A stretch of DNA of 64,000 bases from Xanthobacter autotrophicus (lineage in GTDB: Bacteria; Pseudomonadota; Alphaproteobacteria; Rhizobiales; Xanthobacteraceae), in NCBI RefSeq assembly GCF_005871085.1, contig NZ_VAUP01000038.1, positions 62,001-126,000 on the forward strand. The letters run 5' to 3'. Below the pieces are notes generated by a model. The model was not told where the DNA came from. It did no database searches and worked only from the letters and a program-made list of their open reading frames with translations. This document shows, piece by piece, positions 52,282-61,054 of this stretch. How positions within the stretch are numbered: the stretch's first letter is position 1; every line of letters begins with the position of its first letter. A program made the translations under genes and the position numbers.

Positions 52282-54960
52282 TCAGGCCGGTACCGTCGTC
52301 TCCGCGAGGAGGCGGCGGATCTCGGGCAGGCACGAGCCGCAGTTCGTGCCGGCCTTGAGCTTTTCCCCCACCATGGCCGCATCGTGCGCGCCGGCGCGGA
52401 TGGCGCCTGTGATGGCGTCGCGTGGCACGCTGAAGCAGGCGCACACCAGCGGCCCGCACGCGGCCGCAGCCCCCGCCCGCCGGCCCGCCAGCAGGGTGCG
52501 CCGGTCAGCGGCGGAGACGGTGTCTTCCGCAAGCAGGCCCTTCAGCGCATCCCACGCCACGCGCCGGCCCGCCGTGCCCACGAACACCGCGAAATCCAGC
52601 CGCCCGTCCCCATCGAAGGCGGCAGCCCGGTAGAGGCCGGACGGTGCGTCCACCAGCTCCGCCACGTCGGCAGGACCTTCCGCCTTCACCCACTGCGCCC
52701 AGTCGTCCGGCCCGAGGCTGCCGGCCATGCGCCAGCCAAAACCGCCCTCCAGCGCCGCACGCGCCCACCACAGGCCTTGCGGCATCTGAAGCGGACGCCG
52801 CGACAGCACGAAGCCCTCGAACGGCGCGGCATAAGGCGCGAGGGTGGCCGGGGTCGCCTTGGAATCGGGCTGGCCGGAGAGGGGATCGGTCACCGCATGC
52901 ACCAGCGGGCCGACCCGCCCGTGGGACGAGGTGGCGGAGCTCCAGTGGATGGGCGCGAACAGGGTGCCGCGCTTTTGCCCGGCATCGATCCTCACCTCCA
53001 GCACCGCCGCGCCATGGGCGCTCGCCACCCGCGCCAACGCGCCGTCCGCAAGGCTGAGGGGCGCCGCATCGTCCGGATGCACGGCCACGAACGGCGCCAG
53101 GATGTGCGAGCCCAACCGGGGGGAGAGGCCGGTGCGGGTCATGGTGTGCCACTGGTCGCGGATGCGGCCGGTGTTGAGCAGGAAGGGGAAGGCGTCGCTC
53201 CCCCGCGCCGCTTCCACTGGGGCAGGCGCCATGAAGCGGGCGCGCCGGTCGGCGGTGAAATAGCAGCCGTCCGCGAACAGCCGCTGGGTGCCTTCGGGCC
53301 GTCCGTGCGGGGCCGGCCACTGTACCGGGTTGAAATCCTGATAGGCCGCATCCGACAGGTCGGCGAAGGCGGAGATGTCGAAATCGCGGGTGCCGGCATT
53401 CTCGAAGCCGGAGAGCGCCGCGTGCTCGCGGAAGATGTCCGCCGGCCCGCGCCAGGCGAAGGCCGGGCCGAAGCCGAGGCGCGCCGCCACCTGCGCCAGC
53501 GCCCACCAATTGGGCTTCACCGCGCCGGGCGGGGCGAGGAAGGGCCGCTGGCGGGAAATGCGCCGCTCGGAATTGGTGACGGTGCCGTCCTTCTCGCCCC
53601 AGGCGGCGGCGGGGAGCATCACGTGGGGGGCGCATTGGGCGGTGTCGTTGACGGCCACGTTCTCCGACAGCACGAACAGGTCGAGGCCCTTCAATGCCGC
53701 GCGCACGCCGTCCGCCTCGGGCAGGCTGACGGCCGGGTTGGTGCCCATGATCCACAGCGCCTTGATCTCGCCCCGGCCGATGGCGGCGAACAGGTCCACC
53801 GCCTTGTGGCCCTCGCGGGTGGCCATATGGGGCGCATCCCAGAAGCGGCGCACACGGTCCACCTCCTCCGGCGAAAAGCCCATGTGGGCCGCCAGCTGGT
53901 TGGCGAGCCCGCCCACCTCGCGCCCGCCCATGGCATTGGGCTGGCCGGTCAGCGAGAACGGCCCCATGCCCTCGCGGCCCATGCGGCCGGTGGCGAAATG
54001 GCAGTTGAGGATGGCATTGACCTTGTCGGTCCCCGCCATCGACTGGTTCACCCCCTGCGAATAGCAGGTCACGGTGCGCGCGGTGTCCGCGAACAGGGCA
54101 AAGAAGCGCGCTACGTCTTCCACGTCGAGGCCACAGGCGCGGGCGGTGGCCTCGGCGTCGGGGGTCACGGCGCGGGCGTGGGCGAGCGCGGTGTCGAAGC
54201 CGGTGGTGTGGTCGCGCACATAGGTCGCGTCGAAGGCCGGGCTTTGCGCCAGATGGGCGAGCAGCCCGGAAAACAGCAGGGCGTCGGTGCCGTGGGCGAG
54301 GGGCAAATGCAGGTCGGCTTCCGCCGCCGTCTCGGTGCGGCGGGGATCGATGACGATGAATTTCGTGCCCCGCGCCTTGCGTGCCGCCTCCATGCGGCGG
54401 AACAGCACCGGATGGCACCAGGCGGTGTTGGAGCCCACCAGCACGATGAGGTCCGCCGCCTCCAGGTCCTCATAGGACCCCGGCACCGTGTCCGAGCCGA
54501 AGCCGCGCTTGTGCCCGGCCACGGAGGACGACATGCACAGGCGCGAATTGGTATCCACGTGGGCGGTGCCGAGGAAGCCCTTGGCCAGCTTGTTGGCGGC
54601 GTAATAATCCTCGGTCAGCAACTGGCCGGAGAGATAGAAGGCGATGGCCCCCGGACCGTGGGCGTCGCGCACGCTCTTCAGCCCGTCGGCGATGCGGTCG
54701 AGGGCGGTGTCCCACGTCGCGCCGGTGAGCGCTCCGTCTGCCCCGCGCACCAGGGGATGGAGCAGGCGGGTGTCGAGCCCCACCGTCTCCCCCAGCGCCG
54801 CGCCCTTGGAGCACAGCCGGCCGAGATTGGCGGGGTGGGCGGCATCGCCCTCCACCAGGGCGCCGCCGAGGCCGTCCGGCGTCGCCTTCACCCCGCAGCC
54901 GACGCCGCAATAGGGGCAGGTGGTCTTCACCGAGGGGGGCGAGGCGAGAGGCGCGTTCAT
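52282..54960 (-). CDS. nasA: Assimilatory nitrate reductase catalytic subunit NasA/NasC
   Basis: 892-residue cytosolic molybdopterin enzyme reducing nitrate to nitrite. N-terminal [4Fe-4S] cysteines 15, 18, 22 and 50 (CPYCGVGC ... LCSKG), MGD domain with TNSRLCMSSSVAGHKRGFGS holding the Mo-ligand Cys, GVNQSMAGTDKVNAILN and WIMGTNPAVSLPEA. A C-terminal BFD-like [2Fe-2S] domain is present (VCACFSVPRDAI ... GTNCGSCLPEIRRLL), as in NasA types fed by a flavoprotein. Last gene of the nitrate operon, 32 bases after the flavoprotein gene. The in-frame extension to 55242 is not used. Confidence 0.95.
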   Translation of the reverse strand: MNAPLASPPSVKTTCPYCGVGCGVKATPDGLGGALVEGDAAHPANLGRLCSKGAALGETVGLDTRLLHPLVRGADGALTGATWDTALDRIADGLKSVRDAHGPGAIAFYLSGQLLTEDYYAANKLAKGFLGTAHVDTNSRLCMSSSVAGHKRGFGSDTVPGSYEDLEAADLIVLVGSNTAWCHPVLFRRMEAARKARGTKFIVIDPRRTETAAEADLHLPLAHGTDALLFSGLLAHLAQSPAFDATYVRDHTTGFDTALAHARAVTPDAEATARACGLDVEDVARFFALFADTARTVTCYSQGVNQSMAGTDKVNAILNCHFATGRMGREGMGPFSLTGQPNAMGGREVGGLANQLAAHMGFSPEEVDRVRRFWDAPHMATREGHKAVDLFAAIGRGEIKALWIMGTNPAVSLPEADGVRAALKGLDLFVLSENVAVNDTAQCAPHVMLPAAAWGEKDGTVTNSERRISRQRPFLAPPGAVKPNWWALAQVAARLGFGPAFAWRGPADIFREHAALSGFENAGTRDFDISAFADLSDAAYQDFNPVQWPAPHGRPEGTQRLFADGCYFTADRRARFMAPAPVEAARGSDAFPFLLNTGRIRDQWHTMTRTGLSPRLGSHILAPFVAVHPDDAAPLSLADGALARVASAHGAAVLEVRIDAGQKRGTLFAPIHWSSATSSHGRVGPLVHAVTDPLSGQPDSKATPATLAPYAAPFEGFVLSRRPLQMPQGLWWARAALEGGFGWRMAGSLGPDDWAQWVKAEGPADVAELVDAPSGLYRAAAFDGDGRLDFAVFVGTAGRRVAWDALKGLLAEDTVSAADRRTLLAGRRAGAAAACGPLVCACFSVPRDAITGAIRAGAHDAAMVGEKLKAGTNCGSCLPEIRRLLAETTVPA

Positions 54961-54992
54961 GGGGGGCCGATCCTGCCTGAGGCTGTCCGGGG

Positions 54993-56627
54993 TCAGTATA
55001 CGTCGGCCTGGTAGCGGCCGGCGGTCTTCAGGTCCGCCACGAAGCGGGCCGCCGCCTCCGCCGAGAGGCCGCCATGCTCCGCCGCGACGGCGACCATGGC
55101 GGCTTCCACGTCCTTGGCCATGCGCTTGGCATCGCCGCAGATGTAGAAGTGCGCGCCGGCCGCAAGCCACGCCCACAATTCGGGCCCTGCCGCGCGGATC
55201 TTGTCCTGCACATAGACCTTGCCGGCGCCGTCCCGGGACCATGCGGTGTCGAGCCGGGTGAGGGTGCCGCAGGCCTGAAGGCCGCTCAGCTCGTCCTCGT
55301 AGAAAAAGTCCGTGTCGCGCTTCTGGTGGCCGAAGAACAGCCAGTTGCGTCCCGGCGCCTTGGTGGCGAGCCGCTCATGCAGGAACGAGCGGAACGGGGC
55401 GATGCCGGTGCCCGGCCCCACCATGATCACATCCTTGGAGAGGTCGGCCGGCAAGGCGAAGCCGTGGGCCTTCTGGATATAGGCCTTCATGCGCGTGCCC
55501 GCCGCGATGCGGCCGCCGAGGAAGGTGGAGGCAACGCCGAGCCGGGTGCGCCCGGTCTGCTCGTAGCGCACCGCGTCCACCGTCAGGGTGAGCTTGCCGG
55601 GGGTCGCCGTGGGGCTGGAGGAGATGGAATAAAGCCGGGGCTGAAGCGGCTCCAGGCACTCCACCAGAGCCTCCGGATCGGGACGGATGCCGGGGAATTT
55701 CTCCAGCGCCGCCAGCACGTCGAGGGTGGCCGCATCGCCGTCCGGGTCCTCGCCGGAGGCCAGCGCGCGGGCCTTGGCCTTGCGCTCGCCGCCGGTGATG
55801 TAGGAGATGAGGGTGAACAGCGCGTCGGGGGCCGATTTCAGGCACACCTCGCGCGAGAGCACCTCGCCGAGCGTCTTGTCGGCGATGGGGAAATCCGGGG
55901 GGGCGTGGAGCGCTGAGAGCACCGCCGCCACCAGGTCCGGATCATTCACCGGGAACACGCCGAAGCTGTCGCCCGCCACATAGTCGATGCCCGAGCCGGC
56001 AAGGTCGAACTCAATGTGCCAGGTCTCCTTCTCGGAGCCGTCCTTGTTGAGGCGGGTGCGGCCGAGGAAGGTCACCTCGCCGGGATTTTCGCGGGTGCCG
56101 AGGGCCGCCGGGGCGTGGGGCTCGTGGGCGTAGGAGACGGCGGCGGAGGGCGCGGGGGCGGCGGCCGGCTTGGCGGCCGGGGTGGTGGTTTCCTCCGCCA
56201 GTTGCTTCAGCATGCGCAGGGTCTCCTTGCCGCCGGGGGCGCAGAGGTTGAGCTTGCTTTCGGCGCCATCGGCCAGCGCCTTGGCGTAGGTCTCGCAGAC
56301 ATAGCCGCACTGGCCGCAATCCTGCTGGGCCATGGCCGCCATCATGCGCCGGGGCAGGGCCTTGCCTTCCGCCAGCGCCATGCGCTCGGCCAGCGGCATG
56401 GCGGGGTCGTGCCAGGGTGCGCCGTCATCTTCTGCTTCCGCAGCCGGGGCGGGCATGTCGGGCATCAGCGCCGCCGCGTCGCCCGCCGAGAGGGCGGTGG
56501 GAGCGCTGACCTGATCGGCGGAGAGGATGGCGGCGAAGAAGCCGTTCAGCCACGCCCGCTGCTCGCCGGTGAAGGGCGCGCTGTCGGGCAGGACGGGCAC
56601 AACGGGAATGCGGGTCTGGAGGCTCAT
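54993..56627 (-). CDS. FeS/FAD/NADPH oxidoreductase (CysJ-like, lacking the flavodoxin domain)
   Basis: 544 residues. No FMN/flavodoxin domain. Residues about 95-135 form a small Fe-S domain with Cys104, 107, 111 and 129 (CGQCGYVC ... LCAPGG), similar to PF04060 but with one residue fewer between cysteines. From about 180 it is CysJ/P450-reductase-like: FAD motif RLYSISSS, NADPH motifs GPGTGIAPFRSFLHER, FFGHQKRDTDFFYEDEL and YICGDAKRM, with terminal ADVY. Annotated elsewhere as sulfite reductase alpha, but placed between nirA and nasA, it more likely passes NADPH electrons to nitrate or nitrite reduction. Confidence 0.85.
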   Translation of the reverse strand: MSLQTRIPVVPVLPDSAPFTGEQRAWLNGFFAAILSADQVSAPTALSAGDAAALMPDMPAPAAEAEDDGAPWHDPAMPLAERMALAEGKALPRRMMAAMAQQDCGQCGYVCETYAKALADGAESKLNLCAPGGKETLRMLKQLAEETTTPAAKPAAAPAPSAAVSYAHEPHAPAALGTRENPGEVTFLGRTRLNKDGSEKETWHIEFDLAGSGIDYVAGDSFGVFPVNDPDLVAAVLSALHAPPDFPIADKTLGEVLSREVCLKSAPDALFTLISYITGGERKAKARALASGEDPDGDAATLDVLAALEKFPGIRPDPEALVECLEPLQPRLYSISSSPTATPGKLTLTVDAVRYEQTGRTRLGVASTFLGGRIAAGTRMKAYIQKAHGFALPADLSKDVIMVGPGTGIAPFRSFLHERLATKAPGRNWLFFGHQKRDTDFFYEDELSGLQACGTLTRLDTAWSRDGAGKVYVQDKIRAAGPELWAWLAAGAHFYICGDAKRMAKDVEAAMVAVAAEHGGLSAEAAARFVADLKTAGRYQADVY

Positions 56628-56714
56628 GGCTGTGGTCTCGGTGTCGGATGGCGCGCCTGCGGCGCGAAGTCTTGCGTCAGGCCGCCGAGCGGCCGCTCGG
56701 ATCAACAAGCGCCC

Positions 56715-58478
56715 TCATGCCGTCGCCTCCGCCAGCGCCTTCAGCGCGTCGGGGTCCATGCGGCGGGTGAAGGGGGCGAAGGCTTCGCCCTCCTCGCGGT
56801 GGGCGAGCCAGCTCTTCAGCAGGCGCTCCACCACCACGGGGGCGTCTTCGGCCTTCACGTCGCGATAGAGTTCGCGGGCGATGGCGGCGTCCGCGCCGAA
56901 GCCGCCGCCGACGAACAGGTGATAGCCGTCCACCGTGTCGCCATCGTCATTGATGGCCACCCGCGCGCCGATGAGGCCGATATCGCCGATATAATGCTGG
57001 GCGCAGCTGTTGTGGCAGCCGGTGACATGGATGTTCACTGGCCCGTCGAGGTCGAGGCGTTCCTCGCAATGGGCGAGGATGGCGCGGGCCGTGCCCTTGG
57101 TGTCGGCGGCGGCGAAGCGGCAGCCCTTCGACCCCGTGCAGGCCACAAGCCCGGCCTGCAGCGGCGTCGCCTGGGTGGACAGCCCCAGCGCGGCGATGGC
57201 GGTGCACGCCTGCGCCACGTCCGCGTCGGCAACGCCCGAGATCAGCAAATTCTGCCAGACGGTGAGGCGGATGTCGCCGTCGCCCAGGCGGGCGGCGATG
57301 TCGGCGAGGCCGTGCATCTGCTCCACGCTCATGCGGCCCACCGGCAGGCCGACGCCGATATAGTTCAGCCCCGGCTGCTTCTGGGGATGGACGCCGAGAT
57401 GGGCGAGGCGGTCGGCCTCGGCGCGGGGCGCTATCGCCTCGCCCGGCAGGCGGGTGAAGGGGCGGCCGAGCTTCTTTTCCACCAGCGCGAGGAAGCCGTC
57501 GAAGCCCATGGCGTCGAGCACGTATTTCAGCCGCGCCTTCTTGCGGTCGGTGCGGTCGCCGGTGTCGATGAAGGCGCGCACGATGGCGGCGGCCACTTCG
57601 CTCGCCTCCAGCGGCCGCACCACGATGCCGGTGTCGCGGGCAAAATCCTTGTGGCCGGTGATGCCGCCCAGCGCGAGCCGCAGCCATATGCCCGGCGCGA
57701 CGCCGAACCCGTCCTTCACCTCCACCGCCTGGAAGCCGATGTCGTTGGTGTCCTCCAGCGCGCCGATGGTGCCGGCGCCGTCAAAGGCCACGTTGAACTT
57801 GCGCGGCAGGCCGTACATGTCGCGATTATTCAGGATGTAGTGGTGCCACTCCTTCGCCAGCGGGCGGGTGTCGATGAGTTCCTGCGTGTCGATGCCGGCG
57901 GTGGGGGTGCCGGTTACGTTGCGGATATTGTCCGCCCCCGCGCCCTTGGCGGTGAGGCCGAGATCCACCAGCTTTTCCAGCACGGCGATGCCGTCGGTGG
58001 CCGGGATCTCGCGGATCTGCAAATTCGCCCGGGTGGTCACGTCGCTGTAGTTGCCGCCGTGGGCGGCCGCGATGTCGGCCACGCCGCGAAACTGCCAGTG
58101 GGTGAGGATGCCGTTGGGAATCCGCATGCGGCACATGAAGCTGTCCTGCGCCGGTGCCACATGAAACAGGCCGTGGAACTTCCAGCGGAACACGTCCGGC
58201 CCCTTGGGGAACACGCCGTCCTGCGCGGCCGCCTTCATGCGGGGGTAAGAATCAAGGCCGAATTCCTCGCGCTTGCCCTTCTCCTCCGGCGAGAGCTTCT
58301 TGCCCTGTGCCTCGAAGCGGGCCATGGCCTTGAGCCCCGCCGCATCCGGGCCGGTGGGCTCAGCGGCAACCGCCGGGGCACCCGCAGGCGCGGCGCCGCG
58401 GGTGATCTGCACGGCCTTGGCGCCGGAGACGAAGCCTTCCAGATAGCGCTTCTGGTCGATGGAAAAATCGCCGCCCAT
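56715..58478 (-). CDS. nirA: Ferredoxin-type nitrite reductase (NirA)
   Basis: 587-residue sirohaem/[4Fe-4S] enzyme reducing nitrite to ammonium with six electrons. The cofactor ligands are visible as ACTGSKGCRFAAADTKG (C-x5-C) and HNSCAQHYIGDIGLIG (C-x3-C) in the C-terminal half; ISRQ-type N-terminal ferredoxin-NiR repeats (RIPNGILTHWQFRGVADIA; TTRANLQIREIPATDG) precede them. It is the single-subunit NirA kind rather than NADH-dependent NirBD. 11 bases after the FAD reductase gene, so strongly coupled to it. Confidence 0.94.
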   Translation of the reverse strand: MGGDFSIDQKRYLEGFVSGAKAVQITRGAAPAGAPAVAAEPTGPDAAGLKAMARFEAQGKKLSPEEKGKREEFGLDSYPRMKAAAQDGVFPKGPDVFRWKFHGLFHVAPAQDSFMCRMRIPNGILTHWQFRGVADIAAAHGGNYSDVTTRANLQIREIPATDGIAVLEKLVDLGLTAKGAGADNIRNVTGTPTAGIDTQELIDTRPLAKEWHHYILNNRDMYGLPRKFNVAFDGAGTIGALEDTNDIGFQAVEVKDGFGVAPGIWLRLALGGITGHKDFARDTGIVVRPLEASEVAAAIVRAFIDTGDRTDRKKARLKYVLDAMGFDGFLALVEKKLGRPFTRLPGEAIAPRAEADRLAHLGVHPQKQPGLNYIGVGLPVGRMSVEQMHGLADIAARLGDGDIRLTVWQNLLISGVADADVAQACTAIAALGLSTQATPLQAGLVACTGSKGCRFAAADTKGTARAILAHCEERLDLDGPVNIHVTGCHNSCAQHYIGDIGLIGARVAINDDGDTVDGYHLFVGGGFGADAAIARELYRDVKAEDAPVVVERLLKSWLAHREEGEAFAPFTRRMDPDALKALAEATA

Positions 58479-58489
58479 GGTGTCTCTCC

Positions 58490-59710
58490 TCAGGCCGCTG
58501 CGGCGATGGCGTCCCGCCCGAAGGCGAGATCGGCGCGCATGGCGGTGATGGGGGTGCGTTGGGTGATGAGGTCGAGATAGAACAGGCCGTCCGCCGTATC
58601 GCCGAACAGCACGGCGCCGACGAGGAGCCCGTCCTTCACGATGAGCCGGCGATAAACGCCAAGCCCCCGGTCGGTGAGCACGATGTCTTCCGTGCCCTCG
58701 CCGCCGGTGACGTCTCCCGCCGAGAAGACGGGGACGCCCGAAACCTTCAGATTGGTGGCCACCACCGAGCCGTCGTAGCGCGCCTCTTCCCCCGCCAGCC
58801 GGCGGGCGAGCACGCGGGCCTGCTCATAGGCCGGTGCCACGAGGCCATAGGCGATGCCGCGATGCTCGGCGCATTCGCCGAGGGCGCAAATGGCGGGATC
58901 GGAGGTGGCAAGGGTATCGTCCACCACGATGCCGCGCTTCACCTCCAGCCCCGCCGCGCGGGCAAGGTCCGCATTGGGGATAACGCCGCAGGCCACCACC
59001 ACCAGGTCGGCCTCCACCACCCGCCCGTCCTTGAGCCTCAGGCCGGTGACGCGGCCGTGCGCGTCCCCCTCGATGGCGTCGCTGGCGGCCTGAAGCAGCA
59101 CCTCGACGCCCTTGGCTTCCACCGCCCGCCTGAGGAATCCGGCGGCGGCGGGATCGAGCTGGCGCTCCATCAGCCGGTCCATGAGATGGACGAGGGAAGT
59201 CTTCACCCCCGCACCGGCAAGGCCCACGGCGGCTTCCAGGCCCAAGAGCCCGCCGCCGATCACCACCGCCCGCGTGCCGGGCACGGCGGCGGCGGCAAGC
59301 AGCGCCTCCACATCCTTCAGGTCGCGGAAGGTGTGCACGCCATCGAGGTCCATCCCCGGCAACGGCAGGCGGATGGGATGCGAGCCGGTGGCGAGCACGA
59401 GGCGCGCATAGGGCAGGCGCCGCCCGTCCGCCAGCACCACTTCGCGCTGGGCGCGGTCGATGGCGGCGGCGGGGGTGCCGTATTGCAGGGTCACGCCGCG
59501 ATCGCGCCACCAGGAGGCGGGCTTCATCTGCGCGTCAGCGGCGGTCATGTGGCCGGCGAGCACCTCGGAGAGCAACACCCGGTTATAGGCGAGGTGCGGC
59601 TCCGCCCCGATCACCGCGACCGCATGGCGGCCGAGCGCCCGCTGGCTCAGCTCCTCGCAGAGCTTTGCCGCCGCCATGCCGTTGCCGATGATGAGGAGGG
59701 GCTCGCTCAT
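58490..59710 (-). CDS. NAD(P)/FAD-dependent oxidoreductase (NirB N-domain/Flp-like)
   Basis: 406 residues resembling the N-terminal NADH/FAD half of NirB and rubredoxin reductases. FAD motif LLIIGNGMAAAKLCEELSQR, HLAYNRVLLSEVLAG, NAD motif AVVIGGGLLGLEAAVGLAGA, and FSAGDVTGGEGTED for FAD. No [2Fe-2S] or sirohaem domains follow. In Bradyrhizobium a homologue (Flp) beside a globin and NasC carries electrons for nitrate assimilation; the same role is inferred. Neighbours: globin upstream, nirA downstream. Confidence 0.88.
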   Translation of the reverse strand: MSEPLLIIGNGMAAAKLCEELSQRALGRHAVAVIGAEPHLAYNRVLLSEVLAGHMTAADAQMKPASWWRDRGVTLQYGTPAAAIDRAQREVVLADGRRLPYARLVLATGSHPIRLPLPGMDLDGVHTFRDLKDVEALLAAAAVPGTRAVVIGGGLLGLEAAVGLAGAGVKTSLVHLMDRLMERQLDPAAAGFLRRAVEAKGVEVLLQAASDAIEGDAHGRVTGLRLKDGRVVEADLVVVACGVIPNADLARAAGLEVKRGIVVDDTLATSDPAICALGECAEHRGIAYGLVAPAYEQARVLARRLAGEEARYDGSVVATNLKVSGVPVFSAGDVTGGEGTEDIVLTDRGLGVYRRLIVKDGLLVGAVLFGDTADGLFYLDLITQRTPITAMRADLAFGRDAIAAAA

Positions 59711-59733
59711 GTGCGTGTCCTTTGGCTTTGTCC

Positions 59734-60156
59734 TCAGGCCACCGGCTCGGGGGCTTCGGCGGCGGCGATCATGACGGAGGAGAGGAGGCCGTAGGCGTCC
59801 GCCCATGCCGCCTTCACCTCGGGGGTGAAATCGGCGCCGAGGCCCTGTTCCAGCGTCCACAGCAGGGCGGCGCCCACGGGGGCGTAATGCTCGGTCTTGA
59901 CGCCGTAGCCCACATGCTTGCGGGCGAGGTTCTGCGCGGCGGGCACGATGCGCGGCAGGTCCTTCAGGCCGGCCACCACCACGCCGAGGGTGGCCATCAG
60001 CTTCTGGCCCTGGGTGGTCATGTCGCCCTTGAACAGGGGCTTCACCTCGGGCGCGATCTCGAACAGGCGGCCGTAGAACAGACCCGCCGCCGTATCGGCG
60101 ATGGGCGCCACCTTGGCGAAACTGGCCTGGACCAGATCAATCTGGGTCGGTGTCAT
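59734..60156 (-). CDS. Single-domain bacterial haemoglobin
   Basis: 140 residues of the Vitreoscilla-type globin family without a reductase domain. Tyr B10 region GLFYGRLFEIAPEVKPLF, and proximal His81 in NLARKHVGYGV followed by HYAPVGAALLWTLEQ. Such globins in nitrate operons (Bjgb in Bradyrhizobium) scavenge nitric oxide formed during nitrite handling, with electrons from the adjacent FAD reductase; that role is inferred here. GGAG ribosome site before ATG 60156. Confidence 0.92.
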   Translation of the reverse strand: MTPTQIDLVQASFAKVAPIADTAAGLFYGRLFEIAPEVKPLFKGDMTTQGQKLMATLGVVVAGLKDLPRIVPAAQNLARKHVGYGVKTEHYAPVGAALLWTLEQGLGADFTPEVKAAWADAYGLLSSVMIAAAEAPEPVA

Positions 60157-60223
60157 GGCAATCTCCGTGGCTTTGAAAAAGGGCGAGGGGAGCGGGCGCA
60201 CCGGCCCGCTCTGAAAAGAGGCC

Positions 60224-61018
60224 TCAGGCCGCTTCCACGTAGCGGTGGCGCTCGTGGAGGAATTTCAGCACCGCCTCGCGGGCCTTCAGGTAGGTGGCGT
60301 TGGTGACCAGCTCCAGCCGCTTGCGCGGACGCGGCAGGTTCACTTCCAGCACCTCGCCGATGCGGGCGGAGGGGCCGTTGGTCATCATCACGATGCGGTC
60401 GGAGAGCAGCACCGCCTCGTCCACGTCGTGGGTGATCATGAGGATGGTGTTGCCGAGGCTCGCGTGGATCTGCATGACGCTGTCCTGCAGATGGGCGCGG
60501 GTGAGGGCATCCAGCGCGCCGAACGGCTCGTCCAGCAGCAGCACCTTGGGCTCCATGGCCAGCGCCCGGGCGATGCCCACGCGCTGCTTCATGCCGCCGG
60601 AGACTTCCGAGGGGCGCTTGTCCCTGGCATGGCCCATCTGCACCAGATCGAGGTTGTGGATGGTCCAGTCGTGCCGCTCGGCGCGGGAGCGGGTGCCGGA
60701 GAACACCTTGTCCACCGCGAGGCGCACATTGTCGTAGACGGTGAGCCAGGGCAGCAGGGAATGGTTCTGGAACACCACCGCGCGGTCGGGGCCGGGAGCG
60801 TTCACTTCCTTGCCGTCGAGGATGACACCGCCGGTGGTCACCGGGGTGAGGCCGGCGACGATGTTGAGCAAGGTGGACTTGCCGCAGCCGGAATGGCCGA
60901 TGATGGAGATGTATTCGCCCTTGGCGATGTCGAGGGAAACGTCGCGCAGCACTTCCGTGGTGGCGGCGCCGCGGGAAAAGCTCTTTCCGATCTGGCTCAG
61001 CTCGAGATAGGCGGGCAT
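60224..61018 (-). CDS. nrtD: Nitrate ABC transporter ATP-binding protein NrtD
   Basis: 264-residue ABC ATPase: Walker A GHSGCGKST, Q-loop VFQNHSLLPWLTVYDN, signature VSGGMKQRVGIARAL, Walker B LLLDEPFGALDALT and switch His TMITHD-like LMITHDVDEA. Belongs to the nitrate/sulfonate/taurine (SsuB/TauB/NrtD) group; nitrate is inferred from the operon. No NrtC-type fused solute domain exists, so a single ATPase probably serves the complex. Confidence 0.92.
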   Translation of the reverse strand: MPAYLELSQIGKSFSRGAATTEVLRDVSLDIAKGEYISIIGHSGCGKSTLLNIVAGLTPVTTGGVILDGKEVNAPGPDRAVVFQNHSLLPWLTVYDNVRLAVDKVFSGTRSRAERHDWTIHNLDLVQMGHARDKRPSEVSGGMKQRVGIARALAMEPKVLLLDEPFGALDALTRAHLQDSVMQIHASLGNTILMITHDVDEAVLLSDRIVMMTNGPSARIGEVLEVNLPRPRKRLELVTNATYLKAREAVLKFLHERHRYVEAA

Positions 61019-61054
61019 GGGATGCTCCTCGAAAGTGCGGTCAGGACGCAGGGC

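Noticed and set aside
52384-55014. 876-codon plus-strand frame opposite nasA
   Set aside because: Antisense to nasA, whose Fe-S and molybdopterin motifs are unambiguous; translated sequence is low-complexity.
54993-56627. Assignment as true sulfite reductase subunit CysJ
   Set aside because: The flavodoxin domain is missing, an Fe-S motif is present and the neighbours are nirA and nasA; kept as a CysJ-like donor instead.
56016-58580. 854-codon plus-strand frame opposite nirA and the flavoprotein
   Set aside because: Antisense artefact of high GC; repeats of Gly/Arg/His without domain character.
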